A stretch of 64,000 nt of DNA. Origin: Ashinkailepas kermadecensis (lineage: Eukaryota; Arthropoda; Thecostraca; Neolepadidae). The notes under the pieces were generated by a model. It worked only from the letters and a program-made list of their open reading frames with translations, searched no databases and was not told where the DNA came from. Made by a program: the position numbers and the translations under genes. The stretch spans positions 1 through 64,000 of the forward strand of contig JAOTOM010003935.1 in NCBI GenBank assembly GCA_034440615.1, written 5' to 3'. This document shows positions 46,212 to 56,575 of this stretch, in pieces. Every line of letters begins with the position of its first letter. Within the stretch, counting starts at the first letter, position 1.

Positions 46212-47250
46212 GTGAGCCCGCATCAGCATGACGGTGCAATTGCCTTCTTTAAGTTTTTTTTTGTTCTGGCTAAAAGTTTACGATTGCTAATTCGGCATTT
46301 GCCGCAGAGCAATCCTTGTCGCAGTGTCCCGGTGGTGTATGTCTTCCCACAATATTACGGCAGGTGCGTGGATCCAAACCCGACACTTGATGTCGCTCCC
46401 GTCTGAGGACATTTGACTTCTGGGCCCAATATACCACAAACTATGCAGATAGCCCATGGTGTTGATGCTGCTGGCCTTGAGTTTGATTTTGTTCGCCACA
46501 TTTCGAAGGTACATACATCCGAGATCTCAGCATTATCCCACAAAAAGTTGCTCTCCTATCACAATATAAATCCACGGATATCCAGGGGCTTTTTCAAGGG
46601 TGGCCAGGGTAAACATAGGTTCCAGGATTTTCAGGTTCCCGAGCTTCATTTTGGTTGTGTTTTGTCATATATCATGCTGAGTCAGTGGTGAAAATGATCG
46701 AGCCTGAAGGGAAAATCCGTTGTGATTCGTTGTTTGCCTACATATACACCCAAAGGTCTTCTTAAATCTGATGAATTATTCAAGAAAATAGGTTTACCTC
46801 GTGTGCTAGATTTAGTTTACGCAATACGCTATATCTATCAACTACACTGTGTTATAAGCATAGGGCCTACAGTCTAGAATATAACGAGTTTCGTGCCACA
46901 TTTTTTTTAAACCACTAATGTATGATATTAGTTATTAATGTTTAACCTTAAGATGAACATTTTTGTTCCAAAACTAATTATGCATTACAATGCCAAGCAA
47001 CTAAAATTATCAGTGAATAGCTATTCCACACTACGAACTAAGTCAGTATAGACTAGGCAGCCTGGAATTGACTTTCATCGACAATATCTTGAGCTGATTG
47101 TACCTAGCGATGTTTTTTTTTCAGCCTCAGGCTCAGACATTAGAACCATCCACAATCGGTGTGTGGCTATTACGGTTCCACGATTGTGGTAGGAAAAACA
47201 GGTCAGTGGCAATAACATAGATGCATACACGCATGCACACAGCACATTCA
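46212..47250. other. Start of a large candidate intron
   Basis: Follows a GTGAGC donor. No coding feature recognised; AT-rich from 46700. Confidence 0.45.
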
Positions 47251-47253
47251 GCG

Positions 47254-47760
47254 TTATGCTTTGTATTGCGGATTTGGCGTCTGTTGCTGTGGTGTTTTGT
47301 TCAATTGTTGTGTTATATATAGTAGAGTAGGCCGAGAAGATTGGCGTATAATTCCGTTGTGTATGTAGATGGTGTACTGGGCAGACGGGCAGGCAGGATG
47401 ACCCAGGGCGGTGCTGTACCGGAGTACAGCACCACTACCGTGCCCGTCTGCCTCTGCTGTGTTGTGTTTGATTTGTTGCCGTCGGTGTAGATGATATCTA
47501 ATTTGTGTATTGTGATGTGAATTGCCCAAAAAGTTGTTGCATTTCTTATCTGTATATGTGTGCTTTGGTTTGTCGATGAGAACGTGTGTTGTGGGTGTTT
47601 GGTGTTTTCACCATGCAGTGTATGGTGGGAGTGGTTTTGATGTGGGGAGTGTGATGTGTAATTTATTTGCCTGTTGGTGTATGCGGCATCCTATCGTTGT
47701 TTTGAGTGGTGGTTTGTTCATGAGTTAGTGTTTACGTTTACGTTACGTTTGGTGACGCTT
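47254..47760 (-). pseudogene. Antisense LINE fragment, relative of 34858-36650
   Basis: The reverse complement matches 35620-36050 closely: CTCATGAACAAACCACCACT against CTCATGAAGAAAACACCACT, and ACATCACACTCCCCAC and AACCACTCCCACCATACACT against the same words near 35720. It covers the linker between RT and RNase H and the RNase H start. Frames are broken. Confidence 0.8.
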
Positions 47761-48600
47761 GTGTCGTTAGCGAGTGTTGACGTATGCTGGAGTTGTGTTT
47801 GGTCAGTTTGTGTCTGGTCGTCTGTTGTGCGTTTGGGTGGTGCGTGTGTTGGTAGAGCAGGGCACTCTGTGTCTGTTTGTGGCGGTGCTGGTGGTCGTGT
47901 ATGCCTACCTGGCTCTGAGCGGCGAGCAGGCCACGCAGACTGCGGGTCGATAACCCACGCCCTGGCCCGGGTCATATCCCAGCCCTCAAGGTGGACGAGG
48001 CGGAGAATATCCCTCTCCGCCGCCCACCTTGAGGACAGGCCCTGCCCCAGGCCACGTGGCCCTCCCTGCAGCTCGCGCAGCAATGCTCGCCACTTGTACA
48101 TGAGTCAGTGTGTTGGCGGGCGCATGTCTCGCGCGTGGGTGTTTTGGAATCCCCCGCGATGTGTCCATGTAATTAGGTTTTTACATCGTCGCGGGAGAGG
48201 TGCTCGTGGTGTGGCTGTGTATCGAATGTACTACGCTTTTATGTGTGTAGGTGATGTCCGGTCCTGAAGGTCAGTATGATGATGTGCGATGTTTGTTTGC
48301 CTGATGGGGGGGGGGGGGCTAAACACGGCGGAGACAACTTGGTCCTCTAGTTTGAGGCCCAGGGTCTCCGCCGACATGCAGGCCAATTCCCGTGCGTGTA
48401 TGGTGCCCTGGGAAGTGTATGTGCCCGGTGTTATTGTGATTGGCATGTTGTGTATGCGGTGGATGATCGGATGGGTCCGGCTATTGATAGAGTACCTGAA
48501 GAGTCGTGCAGTTGAAGGATGTAGAAATCTTCGTAGAACTAGGCGAAGTCTTGGGCTGTTGAGTAGAGTAGAGGAAGTCGTGAAGAGTTCAGGTAGGTAG
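47761..48600 (-). other. GC-rich region with strong hairpins, probably LINE-related
   Basis: Contains long perfect stems: CCTCAAGGTGG (about 47985) with CCACCTTGAGG (about 48025), enclosing GCGGAGA/TCTCCGC; and CGGCGGAGAC (about 48327) with GTCTCCGCCG (about 48364). Minus-strand frames (47718-48101 and 48231-48446) look like pieces of a protein but no domain is certain. They may be the 5' part of the antisense LINE. Confidence 0.4.
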
Positions 48601-48664
48601 TGATGTGCGAGAGAAGGAAGAAGGAAGACGGAGGACCTGGGCTATGTGTTGTGGTGTGTAAGGC

Positions 48665-48945
48665 GTGTATGTGTGTGTGTGTCGGTGTCGGTGTATGCGT
48701 GTGTCGGTGTGTGCGTGCGTGTCAGTGTATGCGTGTGTCGGTGTGTGTGTGTAGGTGTATGTCGGTGTATGCGTGTGTCGGTGTGTGCGTGTGTCGGTGT
48801 GTGCGTGTGTCAGTGTATGCATGTGTCGGTGCGCGCGCGCGTGCGTGCGTGCGTGCGTGCGTGCGTGTGTGCGTGTGTGCGTGCGTGCGTGTCGGTGTGT
48901 CGGTTTGTGTGTGTGTCGGTGTATGTGTGTGTGTCGGTATATTGG
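48665..48945. repeat. (GTGTGTCGGTGTATGC)-type minisatellite
   Basis: Irregular GT/CG-rich repeats with TCGGTGTATG and GTGCGTGTGTCGG words. Open frames on both strands here are artefacts of the repeat. Confidence 0.93.
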
Positions 48946-49279
48946 TGCATTGGTGGCGGATGCCGGCGGGTCGATCGCTCGTAGTCGGTCGGTCGGTCTC
49001 CGCTTCTCTTCCACTGGCCAGGTGACGTGCGAAACACGAAAGCACAGGGTGACGCGCGAATGCTGCTGTCCGATCGTCGCTGCCCTAGCCTTGTTTACTG
49101 TTGCAGTTATAAGGTGGTACGAAATATAGTTTCATGCGGACCCTGCGCCATGACATGCATTCGGTTCTGTTATTATATTTATAGAAGTTGCCCTCTACTA
49201 CCGGGGGAATCATAACACATCCAGTTTTTGCTCAAGGCCGTAATGCTGGCCCAATGGTTCTCTAGCAATGACAGCGGCC

Positions 49280-49425
49280 GTGAGTGTTGTGTTCTCGGTA
49301 CACCCGGCACCCGTGTCGGCTCCCTGGGCGGTACGGGTGCCGGGTGTACCATGATCGTTGTGTTCTCGGTACACCGGGCACCCGTGTCGACTCCCTGGGC
49401 GGTACGGATGCCGCGGCTGACGGAC
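49280..49425. repeat. 71-bp hairpin minisatellite, about 2 units
   Basis: Each unit contains GGTACACCCGGCACCCGT, an 18-bp spacer, and the exact reverse complement (49297-49314 and 49333-49350), a perfect 18-bp stem. Copy 2 at 54231 has about four units. Confidence 0.9.
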
Positions 49426-49965
49426 GGGCGGAAACGGTGTGGGCCGCCCCAAAAGCGAACCGAAAGTATCCTAATCCAACAGCAGGCCCGACAGTAAGGC
49501 AGAGGTATTGCGTGCTGCGGTAACGGGCGGACCTGCTGCTTAATGAGTGATCTAAACTCTCCGCAGGTCTGCATGTCTGAAGTGTTGTCGTACAGAGTAC
49601 TTTTAATCATAGTATTTTCACCGGATGTGTACCTAGACAGTGGAAACACGGCTTCGTTGTACCGAAACGTTTACAAGTTGACATATGCAGAACAGACAAT
49701 TGTGGTTGGTATACCGCATGGAACGGCATGCTTGCTATTGGAAAATAATTCACCATTTATCTCGTTAACTGGCATATCAGATGATGAAAAGTAAGCGTGT
49801 TCGTTTTTGTTGTCGATTGGGCACATTGAAGACATGCATTTTTTAGTTCATCACAGAAAGTGAAACTGAGTGACGTCAAATGTGGTGTACCGCTCCAGCT
49901 GTAAGCTTCTTATTCCCTGTCAAAGCATGAAATATTATAAAATGCATCTCAATGTATTGTTTCAG
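49426..49965. other. Intron end upstream of the zinc-finger exon
   Basis: A frame at 49567-49790 lies between a TCCGCAG acceptor and an AAAA|GTAAGC donor, but its phase (0 to 2) does not fit the zinc-finger exon and it is broken in the duplicate. ATTGTTTCAG (49956-49965) is the acceptor for the zinc-finger exon. Confidence 0.4.
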
Positions 49966-50834
49966 GTGCTACTGCACCGACGTATCACTATGGGAAGATG
50001 AGTGCTCGAAGTGAACGAACGACATCGGAAATTGCGTCTCAATGCCGTATCAACAGCGCCAACAACAGCAACAACAGCCAGTGCTCCGTGGATGCCAGTG
50101 GCACTTCGCAACGACAACCCGTGACTCAGGTCGCAGCGAGTTCGTATCGCTGTGACGTGTGTGACAAGACGTTTGAGCATCGTGGATGGCTGCTTCAACA
50201 CCACAGAGTCCACACGGGTACGAGGGCATACAGTGACGGTACCGGGGGAAAATATCCAGGCCAGATAATCTTTGCTAAGGCATTCAACCTGGCCGCGCCC
50301 ATGATGTCCCACACCGGAGAAAAACCATTCAACTGTGAAACATGTGGCAAAACATTTCCTGCCATGCACAATTTGGTTCGACACATGAAAGTCCACATCG
50401 GAGAGATAACTCATACGTGTGAGGTATGTGGACGGGAGTTTGCTGCCAAGACCAGTTTGGTTAGACATCTCGGAAAACACGCCGTAGAAAGACTTTACAA
50501 GTGTGAGACATGCGGCAAGACGTTTCCTCACAGGTGGCATTTGACTAAACATGTGAAAAGACACACCGGAGAGAAACCTTTCAAGTGTGAGACATGCGGC
50601 AGGACGTTTGCTTCCAGGGTGTATTTGACTACACATTCGAGAACACACACCGGAGAGAGACCTTTCAAGTGTGATACATGTAGCAGGACGTTTACTTGCA
50701 AAAAGAGTTTGATTGCACATATTAGGGAATACACTGGGGAGAGACCATACAAGTGCGGTACATGCGGGAGAGAGTTTGCTTTCCGGTGTCGATTAGTTAG
50801 ACATTTCAAGTCCCATACAAGAGAGGGGTGTTGA
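49966..50834 (+). CDS. C2H2 zinc-finger exon
   Basis: Begins after ATTGTTTCAG with a split codon, reads ATAPTYHYGKMSARSERTT, then an Asn/Ser-rich linker, then fingers: YRCDVCDKTF...H..H; a relic without cysteines (AKAFNLAAPMMSH); FNCETCGKTF; HTCEVCGREF; YKCETCGKTF; FKCETCGRTF; FKCDTCSRTF, whose last His is Tyr (HIREY); and YKCGTCGREF. That is six complete C2H2 fingers, one with His replaced by Tyr, and one relic, joined by TGE[KR]P-type linkers. Such arrays bind DNA in the nucleus. A TGA at 50832-50834 ends the frame, and decayed fingers follow. An internal ATG at 49998 could serve as start if the upstream exon is not used. Confidence 0.85.
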
Positions 50835-51210
50835 AAATGTGATGCCTGCAGCAGGACGTTACTGTAAGGTCGAATTTAGTTCAACCTGAGATAACTCGCA
50901 CCTGAGAGACATCTTCCAAATGTGAGACATGCGGCCGGGCGTTCGCTGCCAAGAGCAGTTTGGTTTGGCATATGAGAACACATCCTGGAGAGGGACGTTG
51001 CACATGTGAGGAATGTGGACGGGCTTCTGCTGCCAACAGGAATTGTATTGAGCATATGCGAGCACACACTGCAGAAATAACTTACAGATGTAAGTAATGT
51101 GACCGGACGTTTGCTGCCGAGAAGTGTTTGGCTGGACATATGAGAACACACCGGACGGGGACGTTACAAGTGTGAAGAATGCGGCCGGACGGTGGCTACC
51201 AGTGACTGTT
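50835..51210 (+). pseudogene. Decayed zinc fingers beyond the stop
   Basis: Recognisable pieces in changing frames: KCDACSRT, CETCGRAFAAKSSLVWHMRTH, CEECGRASAANRNCIEHM and CRTFAAEKC-like. They show that the array was once about four to five fingers longer. Confidence 0.8.
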
Positions 51211-51283
51211 TGGTCCATCGAATTTGTGTGATCGAATATAATTTTTGCTGTGTGGTTTTATGCTTTTTTGCAGTCGGGGCATT

Positions 51284-51445
51284 TTATTTCGTTCCGTTTC
51301 GGTACACCGAAATGCAGTACCGGATCTGCGAGATAACCAGGGCATTGAGCAGGACGGAGATGACAGTAGGCCGCAGGTGGCCTCTCAGATGCGACAGACC
51401 ACTGAAAATGCCGAAACACCGTCTCATGATGATTTTGATGTGAAA
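51284..51445 (-). pseudogene. CR1/L2-type LINE fragment (RT thumb)
   Basis: The minus strand reads RRCFGIFSGLSHLRGHL, then RPTVISVLLNALVISQIRYC and ISVYRNG, the region after the RT palm in CR1/L2-like elements (motif-based). No complete domain. Confidence 0.6.
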
Positions 51446-51568
51446 GTGCCTGCTGAGAGAGCCACCCAAAGTAGAGTTGTTTTTTTTTTGTCTTCCGAGA
51501 CGGGCAGGAGATAGTGATCGTGAAATTTTACCTAGAAGTTCCTTAAAAGATTCAGATGCGTACGTTAT

Positions 51569-51631
51569 GGGAACTAAATGACCACGCCCTATCATAGGTA
51601 GAAGCGCCCTAAAGCCCAACAATATAAATAA
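51569..51631 (+). mobile_element. LINE 3' tail copy
   Basis: ATGGGAACTAAATGACC ... GAAGCGCCCTAAAGCCCAAC with an AATATAAATA end. The 30 bp upstream (GATTCAGATGCGTACGT) resembles the sequence upstream of the copy at 53442, so these two are slightly longer 3' ends of one LINE family. Confidence 0.6.
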
Positions 51632-52755
51632 AGACTCCGAAGCTGTTGGGCAGTGATAGGGGAGACCGGGTCTAGTTGATACAATTTTGGCGAAACTCAA
51701 AATAACTCCACTTCGGGAGTATAGCGAGGAGATTACCATACATATGTCAAGCTTAAACCTTCTTGTATCATCCCCAATATTTTTTTTCGTGGCATCCTCT
51801 GGGCTTTCCACCAGAGCCAAACATCGCGCAACTACCGGTTCATCAACTTACCGCGCTGTAGGGCTAAGTTGTTACTGACGAGGGGATAAGTTTATAAAAT
51901 GTAAGTTCACTAAAATATATTATCTACAGGTGACACTACTTTATGCCATCTGAAAGGTTCATGATTCACCTTTACAGTAAAAATACTGTCTTGAGTCCTG
52001 ACTGACCATAGCTCATGGTTTATGCCATTTATGGAATGCGCAAACGTTCATTTCGTAGCTGCACATTTTCCTTCGTTCAGTCTTTTCCGTCAGGTGATAA
52101 ATTCCCATATAAATAATGAATAGGATTATCTTGAAACAGCGAACACTTAATACAAATAGGCAATTCTGTGATTATTTTGTTCCATTACCAGTGAATCTTT
52201 CAGAAACATTAAAGGGGTTTATAAGAATGATAATGATATATTTGGGATGACCCTCTTTGGAAACAATTTATGAGCTTTCTGGGCTCCTAGCGGCTCCGTC
52301 TTCAGATAGACTACGTGGCAGTTTCAATTGTAATATTTTCAGTCTGCCGTTTTTTTTACTGTGTTGAAGTGCTGCTTTCATCACTGCTCGTGTCCTGTTT
52401 GAAATTTTGCTTTAAAAGAACTTGATTGTCTTTTCATTGAATATACCATCTGACGACTCAGCCGCGAACACGCAAACGACGTCTTGGTATATCACATAAA
52501 ATTACATAAACATAAATTATATATAGTATGTATTACGCGTTATATTGGATATATGTCGATATATGTGCATGAGTGTATGCATCGATATGTATATGGACCA
52601 TCGGCTCGGGCTTCCTCAGAGGATTCCTTTTTGACATAGTTTGTTTCTGGTTTGTAGTTTCTGTGAGTGTCTGCGCCACTGAGGAGGCTTTTCTGCATTC
52701 CTCGTGTCTTTTTCCACGCTTCTTTTCCCGCGTGATTTTTTTCTATTTTTTAAGC
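51632..52755. other. No recognised gene
   Basis: AT-rich, stop-rich sequence. The last 200 bp may be part of a Penelope-type terminal repeat. Confidence 0.4.
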
Positions 52756-52767
52756 TTGAGCTTTTTT

Positions 52768-52839
52768 CATCACTCCTGACGATGGCCCCTGGCCGAAACG
52801 TTGAGCAATAAAGTATAACCTCAATCGTTACTTTTGATG
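52768..52839 (+). ncRNA. Hammerhead ribozyme motif of Penelope type
   Basis: CTGACGA (52776-52782), stem II TGGCC/GGCC closed by CCT, then GAAA (52795-52798) form the hammerhead core. Stem III can pair CGTTGAG (52799-52805) with CTCAATCG (52820-52827, one bulge). A short stem I, CATCA/TGATG (52768-52772, 52835-52839), is possible. An AATAAA lies in loop III (52807-52812). Hammerheads with this sequence are known from terminal repeats of Penelope-like retroelements. No Penelope RT was found nearby. Cleavage competence is uncertain because the nucleotides next to the expected cleavage site are not ideal. Confidence 0.65.
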
Positions 52840-53441
52840 TCAACTCAGCACCTCCTGGTATATTGAAGGTCGTATATATATTTTATTTACACACAATGTC
52901 TAAAACCCAGGAGCATCTAAGAGCCATTCTTCGTTATATTAATCAATTGAACATAGCTATTTAAATTGAGACCAATTGCTATTCTCAGTCTGACTGATTT
53001 CGCTTGAGACCAAAAGATATTCTCCCTGAGTCCTGAAAGTGGTTTCACATGAGTACATTTGAAGCCTCAACGCACTAGCATTGTCTTCTGAGAATGGTGT
53101 TCTCAGCATATCGCGAACAGAGTACTAGTTTTGTGTGGTGTAATTTGAATAGGGAAAATCAGAATGTCTACTATTCTCAGGGAATATATACGCTTCTCAC
53201 ATTTTTGTCAGTGTACCTTGAGACCATGCACACAAAACTAATTGTCAAGAGAGGCCAGTACTTGTTCCGTCCGAGTGACGGCGTTTTGGAATTCAACTTT
53301 TCGCCACATTACCAAGCTTTGAGTGGCATGTACGTATTGGGCTACTACTGCGCCTTCTGCGGACATACTAATGTCTTTGGAAAATATGTAGCAGATCAAG
53401 GGGCCGAAAGCAGATCCTTAATATAATTCGATGCGAACGTT
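52840..53441. other. No recognised gene
   Basis: Follows the hammerhead (TCAACTCAGCACCTCCTGG). A plus-strand frame at 53094-53426 has no recognised domain. Confidence 0.35.
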
Positions 53442-53500
53442 ATGTGCGCTAAATGATCATAGTTTTGTGGAAGCGCCCTAAAGTCCAAATAACTAAATAA
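53442..53500 (+). mobile_element. LINE 3' tail copy
   Basis: ATGTGCGCTAAATGATC ... GAAGCGCCCTAAAGTCCAAA and an AACTAAATAA end. Upstream GATGCGAACGT matches the copy at 51569. Confidence 0.6.
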
Positions 53501-53935
53501 TACTCCTATGTTGTGCAGTAATATATATATTTTCGGTCCCTAGACTGTGAGTGAGACTGACACTCTGGGTGTGATTATGGAGGTAAGCTGAACACCAGTA
53601 AATGTCAATACCATAGAGGCATAATTTTGAGAGGAGCTTCGAGTGATATATCTTACTAAAACGTTTGCTCAAATCCGGCAAACAAAGAAGGGACATCTCC
53701 AATCGGTCGTTAGCGAAGAGGATTTGGTGGGATATGCAAGTCAGGACAGCTTCTGTCGCGTGCCGCGGGCGGAAGCCGTGCAGAGTGGGGGACAGGAGGT
53801 GGTTTTGGGACATGTAGAGTTGCTGGTGGACGCCACAGTCCACAATTTTGGCAATGACAGGGACAATGGAAGTATGACGGTAGTCGGATGGATTGGTAGG
53901 ATCATCAAGTTCAACTTCAAGTTTCTTCTAGGACG
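53501..53935 (-). pseudogene. CR1/L2-type reverse transcriptase fragment
   Basis: Minus strand: NPSDYRHTSIVPVIAKIVD, HGFRPRHATEAVLTCIS, then LLCLPDLSKRFSKIYHSKLL (where D-x-x-x-F/A-F-D is usual) and GIDIYWCSAYLHNHTQSVSL: RT motifs 1 to 4 in order. The catalytic Asp region is altered and the frame breaks near 53520. With the fragment at 51284-51445 it could be one element split by later insertions. Confidence 0.75.
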
Positions 53936-54044
53936 AAGTTTCTAGGATGAAGGGATATCGGAATCGGTAATGCTGGAGTTCATGTGAACATATGTTTATG
54001 TTATGTTATCTCATGTTTATGACCCGACTTCGATTTCACACCTC

Positions 54045-56350
54045 CTAGCCTTGTTTGCTGTTGCAGTTATAAAGCGGTCAGAAATATAGTTTCGTACGGA
54101 TCATGCGCTATGAAGTGCATTCGGTTCTGTTATTATCTGGCTAGAAGTTTCCTTCTAATGCCCGGGGAATCATAACAAATCCAGCTTTTGCTCACGGCCG
54201 GAATAATGGTTCTCCAGCAATGTCAGCGCCCGTGAGCGTTGTGTTCTCGGTACACCCGGCACACGTGTCGGCTCCCTGGGCAGTACGGGTGCCGGTTGTA
54301 CCATGAGCGTTGTGTTCTCGGTACACCCGGCACACGTGTCGGCTCCCTGGGCGGTACGGGTGCCGGTTGTACCATGAGCGTTGTGTTCTCGGTACACCCG
54401 GCACACGTGTCGGCTCCCTGGGCGGTACGGGTGCCGGTTGTACCATGAGCGTTGTGTTCTCGGTACACCCGGCACACGTGTCGGCTCCCTGGGCAGTACG
54501 GGTGCCGGGGGTGACGAAGGGGCGGAAACGGTCTGGGCGGTCCCAAAATCGCACCGAAGGTATCTTAACCCAGCAGCATGCCCGGCAGCAAGGCAGAGCT
54601 ATTGCGAGCTGCAGTAACGGACCGAACTGCTGCTTAATGAGAGATCTAAGCCATCCGTAACTCTGCGTGTTTCAAGTGTTGTCCTTCTGAGTAATTTTGA
54701 TCATAGTATTTTCAACGGATGTGTGCCTAGACAGTGGAAACATGGCTTCGTTATACCGAAACGCTTCCGAGTTGACATAAGCAATACAGCCAGTTGGGGT
54801 TCGTGACCACATGAGACGGCATGCCAGTGTGGTTGGAAAATAATTCAGCATTTATTTTGCTCTCTAGCACATCAGATGATAGAAAGTAAGCGTTTTCGTT
54901 TTTTGTTGTCGCTTCGGCACATTAAAAAACAAAATCCTACCCATTAATAGGTAGGCAGGAATGCACTTCCATACCCGTGTGACCTAATTACGTTAAAATC
55001 CATGGATGAGAAGTAGGTCATGGTGAGCAAGTCATGGTAGGTCACACCACTTCCCGCTCGTGTTTCTTGCTGGACATTGAAGACGTGAATTCTGTTTCGT
55101 TTATTTCATGGCATAAAGTGAAACTCAGTGACGTCATACGCGTTGTACCGCTCCAGCTGTCAGCTTCTTATGCCCTGTCAAAGCATGAAATATTATAAAA
55201 TACACCTTAATGCATTGCGTTTCAGGCGCCACTTCACCGACGTATCACTATGGGAAGATGAGTGCTCGAAGTGAACGAACGACGGCGGGAATTGCGTCTC
55301 AATGCCGTATCAACAGCGCCAACGACAGCAACAACAGCCAGTGTTCCGTGGATGCCAGTGGCACTTCGCAACGATAACCCATGACTCAGGTCGCAGCGAG
55401 TTCGTATCGCTGCGACGTGTGTGACAAGACGTTTGAGCACCGTGGATGGCTGCTTCAACACCACAGAGTCCACACGGGTACGAGGGTATACAGTGACGGT
55501 AGTGGGGACAGATCTCCAGACCAGATAATCCATGCTAAGACATTCAACTTGGTAGCGTCCATGATGACCCACACCGCCACACCGGATAAAAAAGAACAAT
55601 TCACCTGTGAGACATGTGGCAGCACTTTACCGCCATGCGCACTTTGGTTCGACACGTGAAAGACTGCGCCGGAGAGATGGCTAACATGTGTGAGGTATGT
55701 AGCCGGGCGTTTGCTGCCAGGGACGATTCAGTTAAGCATGCTAGAAGACACACCGCAGAGAGATCTCACAGGTGTGAGGCATGCGGCAGCACGTTGGCTG
55801 CCAGGAGAAGTTTGGTTGAACACATGAAAACACACACCGGAGAGAGACTTGCAAGTGTGATGCATGCGGGAGAGCGTTTGCTTTCCGGCCGCAATTAGAG
55901 ATGTCAAATCCCACATAGCAGAGTGGCGCTGAAAATGTGATACTTGCGGCAGGAGGTTTTCTGTAAGGGCGGATTTAGTTCAACCTACGATAATACACAC
56001 TGGAGGGAGACCTTCCAAATAGGAGACACGACACGAGAATAGGAGGCAGGGCGTTTCCTGCTAAGTGCAGTTTGGTTGGACATATGAGAACACATACTGG
56101 AGAGGGACGTGGTACATATGGGGAATGTGGACGGGCATTTGCTGCTGATAAGAGTTTTGTTGGGCATATGAGAGCACACACTGCAGAGAGAACTTACAGA
56201 TGTTGGCAATGTGACCCAACGTTTGCTGCCAAGACGAGTTTGGTTGGACATATGGGAACACAAACCGGAGGGAGACGTTAAAGTGTGAAGAATGCGGCAG
56301 ACGGTGGCTACCGGGACGGTTTGGCCAGACGAGAGAACGCACCGCGCAGC
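54045..56350 (+). repeat. Segmental duplication, copy 2
   Basis: Same order as 49083-51230. Differences are more 71-bp units, an extra stretch of about 150 bp near 54925-55070 and many point changes. Confidence 0.9.
54231..54512. repeat. 71-bp hairpin minisatellite, about 4 units
   Basis: Starts recur every 71 bp (GTGTTCTCGGTACACCCGGC). Arms GGTACACCCGGCACACGT and ACGGGTGCCGGTTGTACC pair with a few mismatches, unlike the perfect stem of copy 1. The long frames on both strands come from this repeat. Confidence 0.93.
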
Positions 56351-56575
56351 GACGCCACAAATGTGAGGCATGCGGCAGAACGTTTACTTGCAGGACACAT
56401 TTAGTTCGACACATCATAACCCACACGGCCGTGCCATCCTGCAAGAGGGGCACGTACCGTAGATCGTTTGCCGATATGAGGCACATGCCAGCGGAAACAG
56501 GAGGGTGTGATAAAGTGTTTGACAGGAGATCCCGCACGACACCTGACATCGACTCTACACATCTCAGCTATCATG
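55226..56575 (+). pseudogene. Decayed second copy of the zinc-finger exon
   Basis: After GCGTTTCAG the reading repeats TYHYGKMSARSERTT, but a TAA follows at about 55376 where copy 1 has CGA CAA CCC. The first finger (YRCDVCDKTF) is intact after the stop. Later fingers are broken by several frameshifts and lost residues, for example CEVCSRAFAARDDSVKHARRH and CEACGSTLAARRSLVEHMKTH, with remnants to 56575 (CEACGRTFTCRTHLVRHI). Not functional as a full array. Confidence 0.85.

Larger units (their letters stand above)
49083..51230 (+). repeat. Segmental duplication, copy 1
   Basis: From CCTAGCCTTGTTTACTGTTG onward this matches 54048-56350 in the same order: GAAATATAGTTTC, CATTCGGTTCTGTTATTAT, the 71-bp minisatellite, the CCGCTCCAGCTGT block and the zinc-finger exon. 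The second copy is about 5 kb away and has extra DNA near 54940-55070. Confidence 0.9.

Noticed and set aside
45574..46239. Antisense and shifted frames across the 60-bp coding repeat
   Set aside because: They are open because the period is a multiple of three. Only the plus frame has matching splice sites and variation that respects the codons.
48589..49045. Cys/Val- or His/Thr-repeat proteins on both strands
   Set aside because: Translations of a GT/GC minisatellite.
49567..49790. Exon between the repeat exon and the zinc fingers
   Set aside because: Splice signals exist but the phases (0 to 2) fit neither neighbour, and the duplicate copy is broken by a stop.
49962..51220. Minus-strand frames opposite the zinc fingers
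   Set aside because: They are reverse translations of conserved finger codons and show no independent features.
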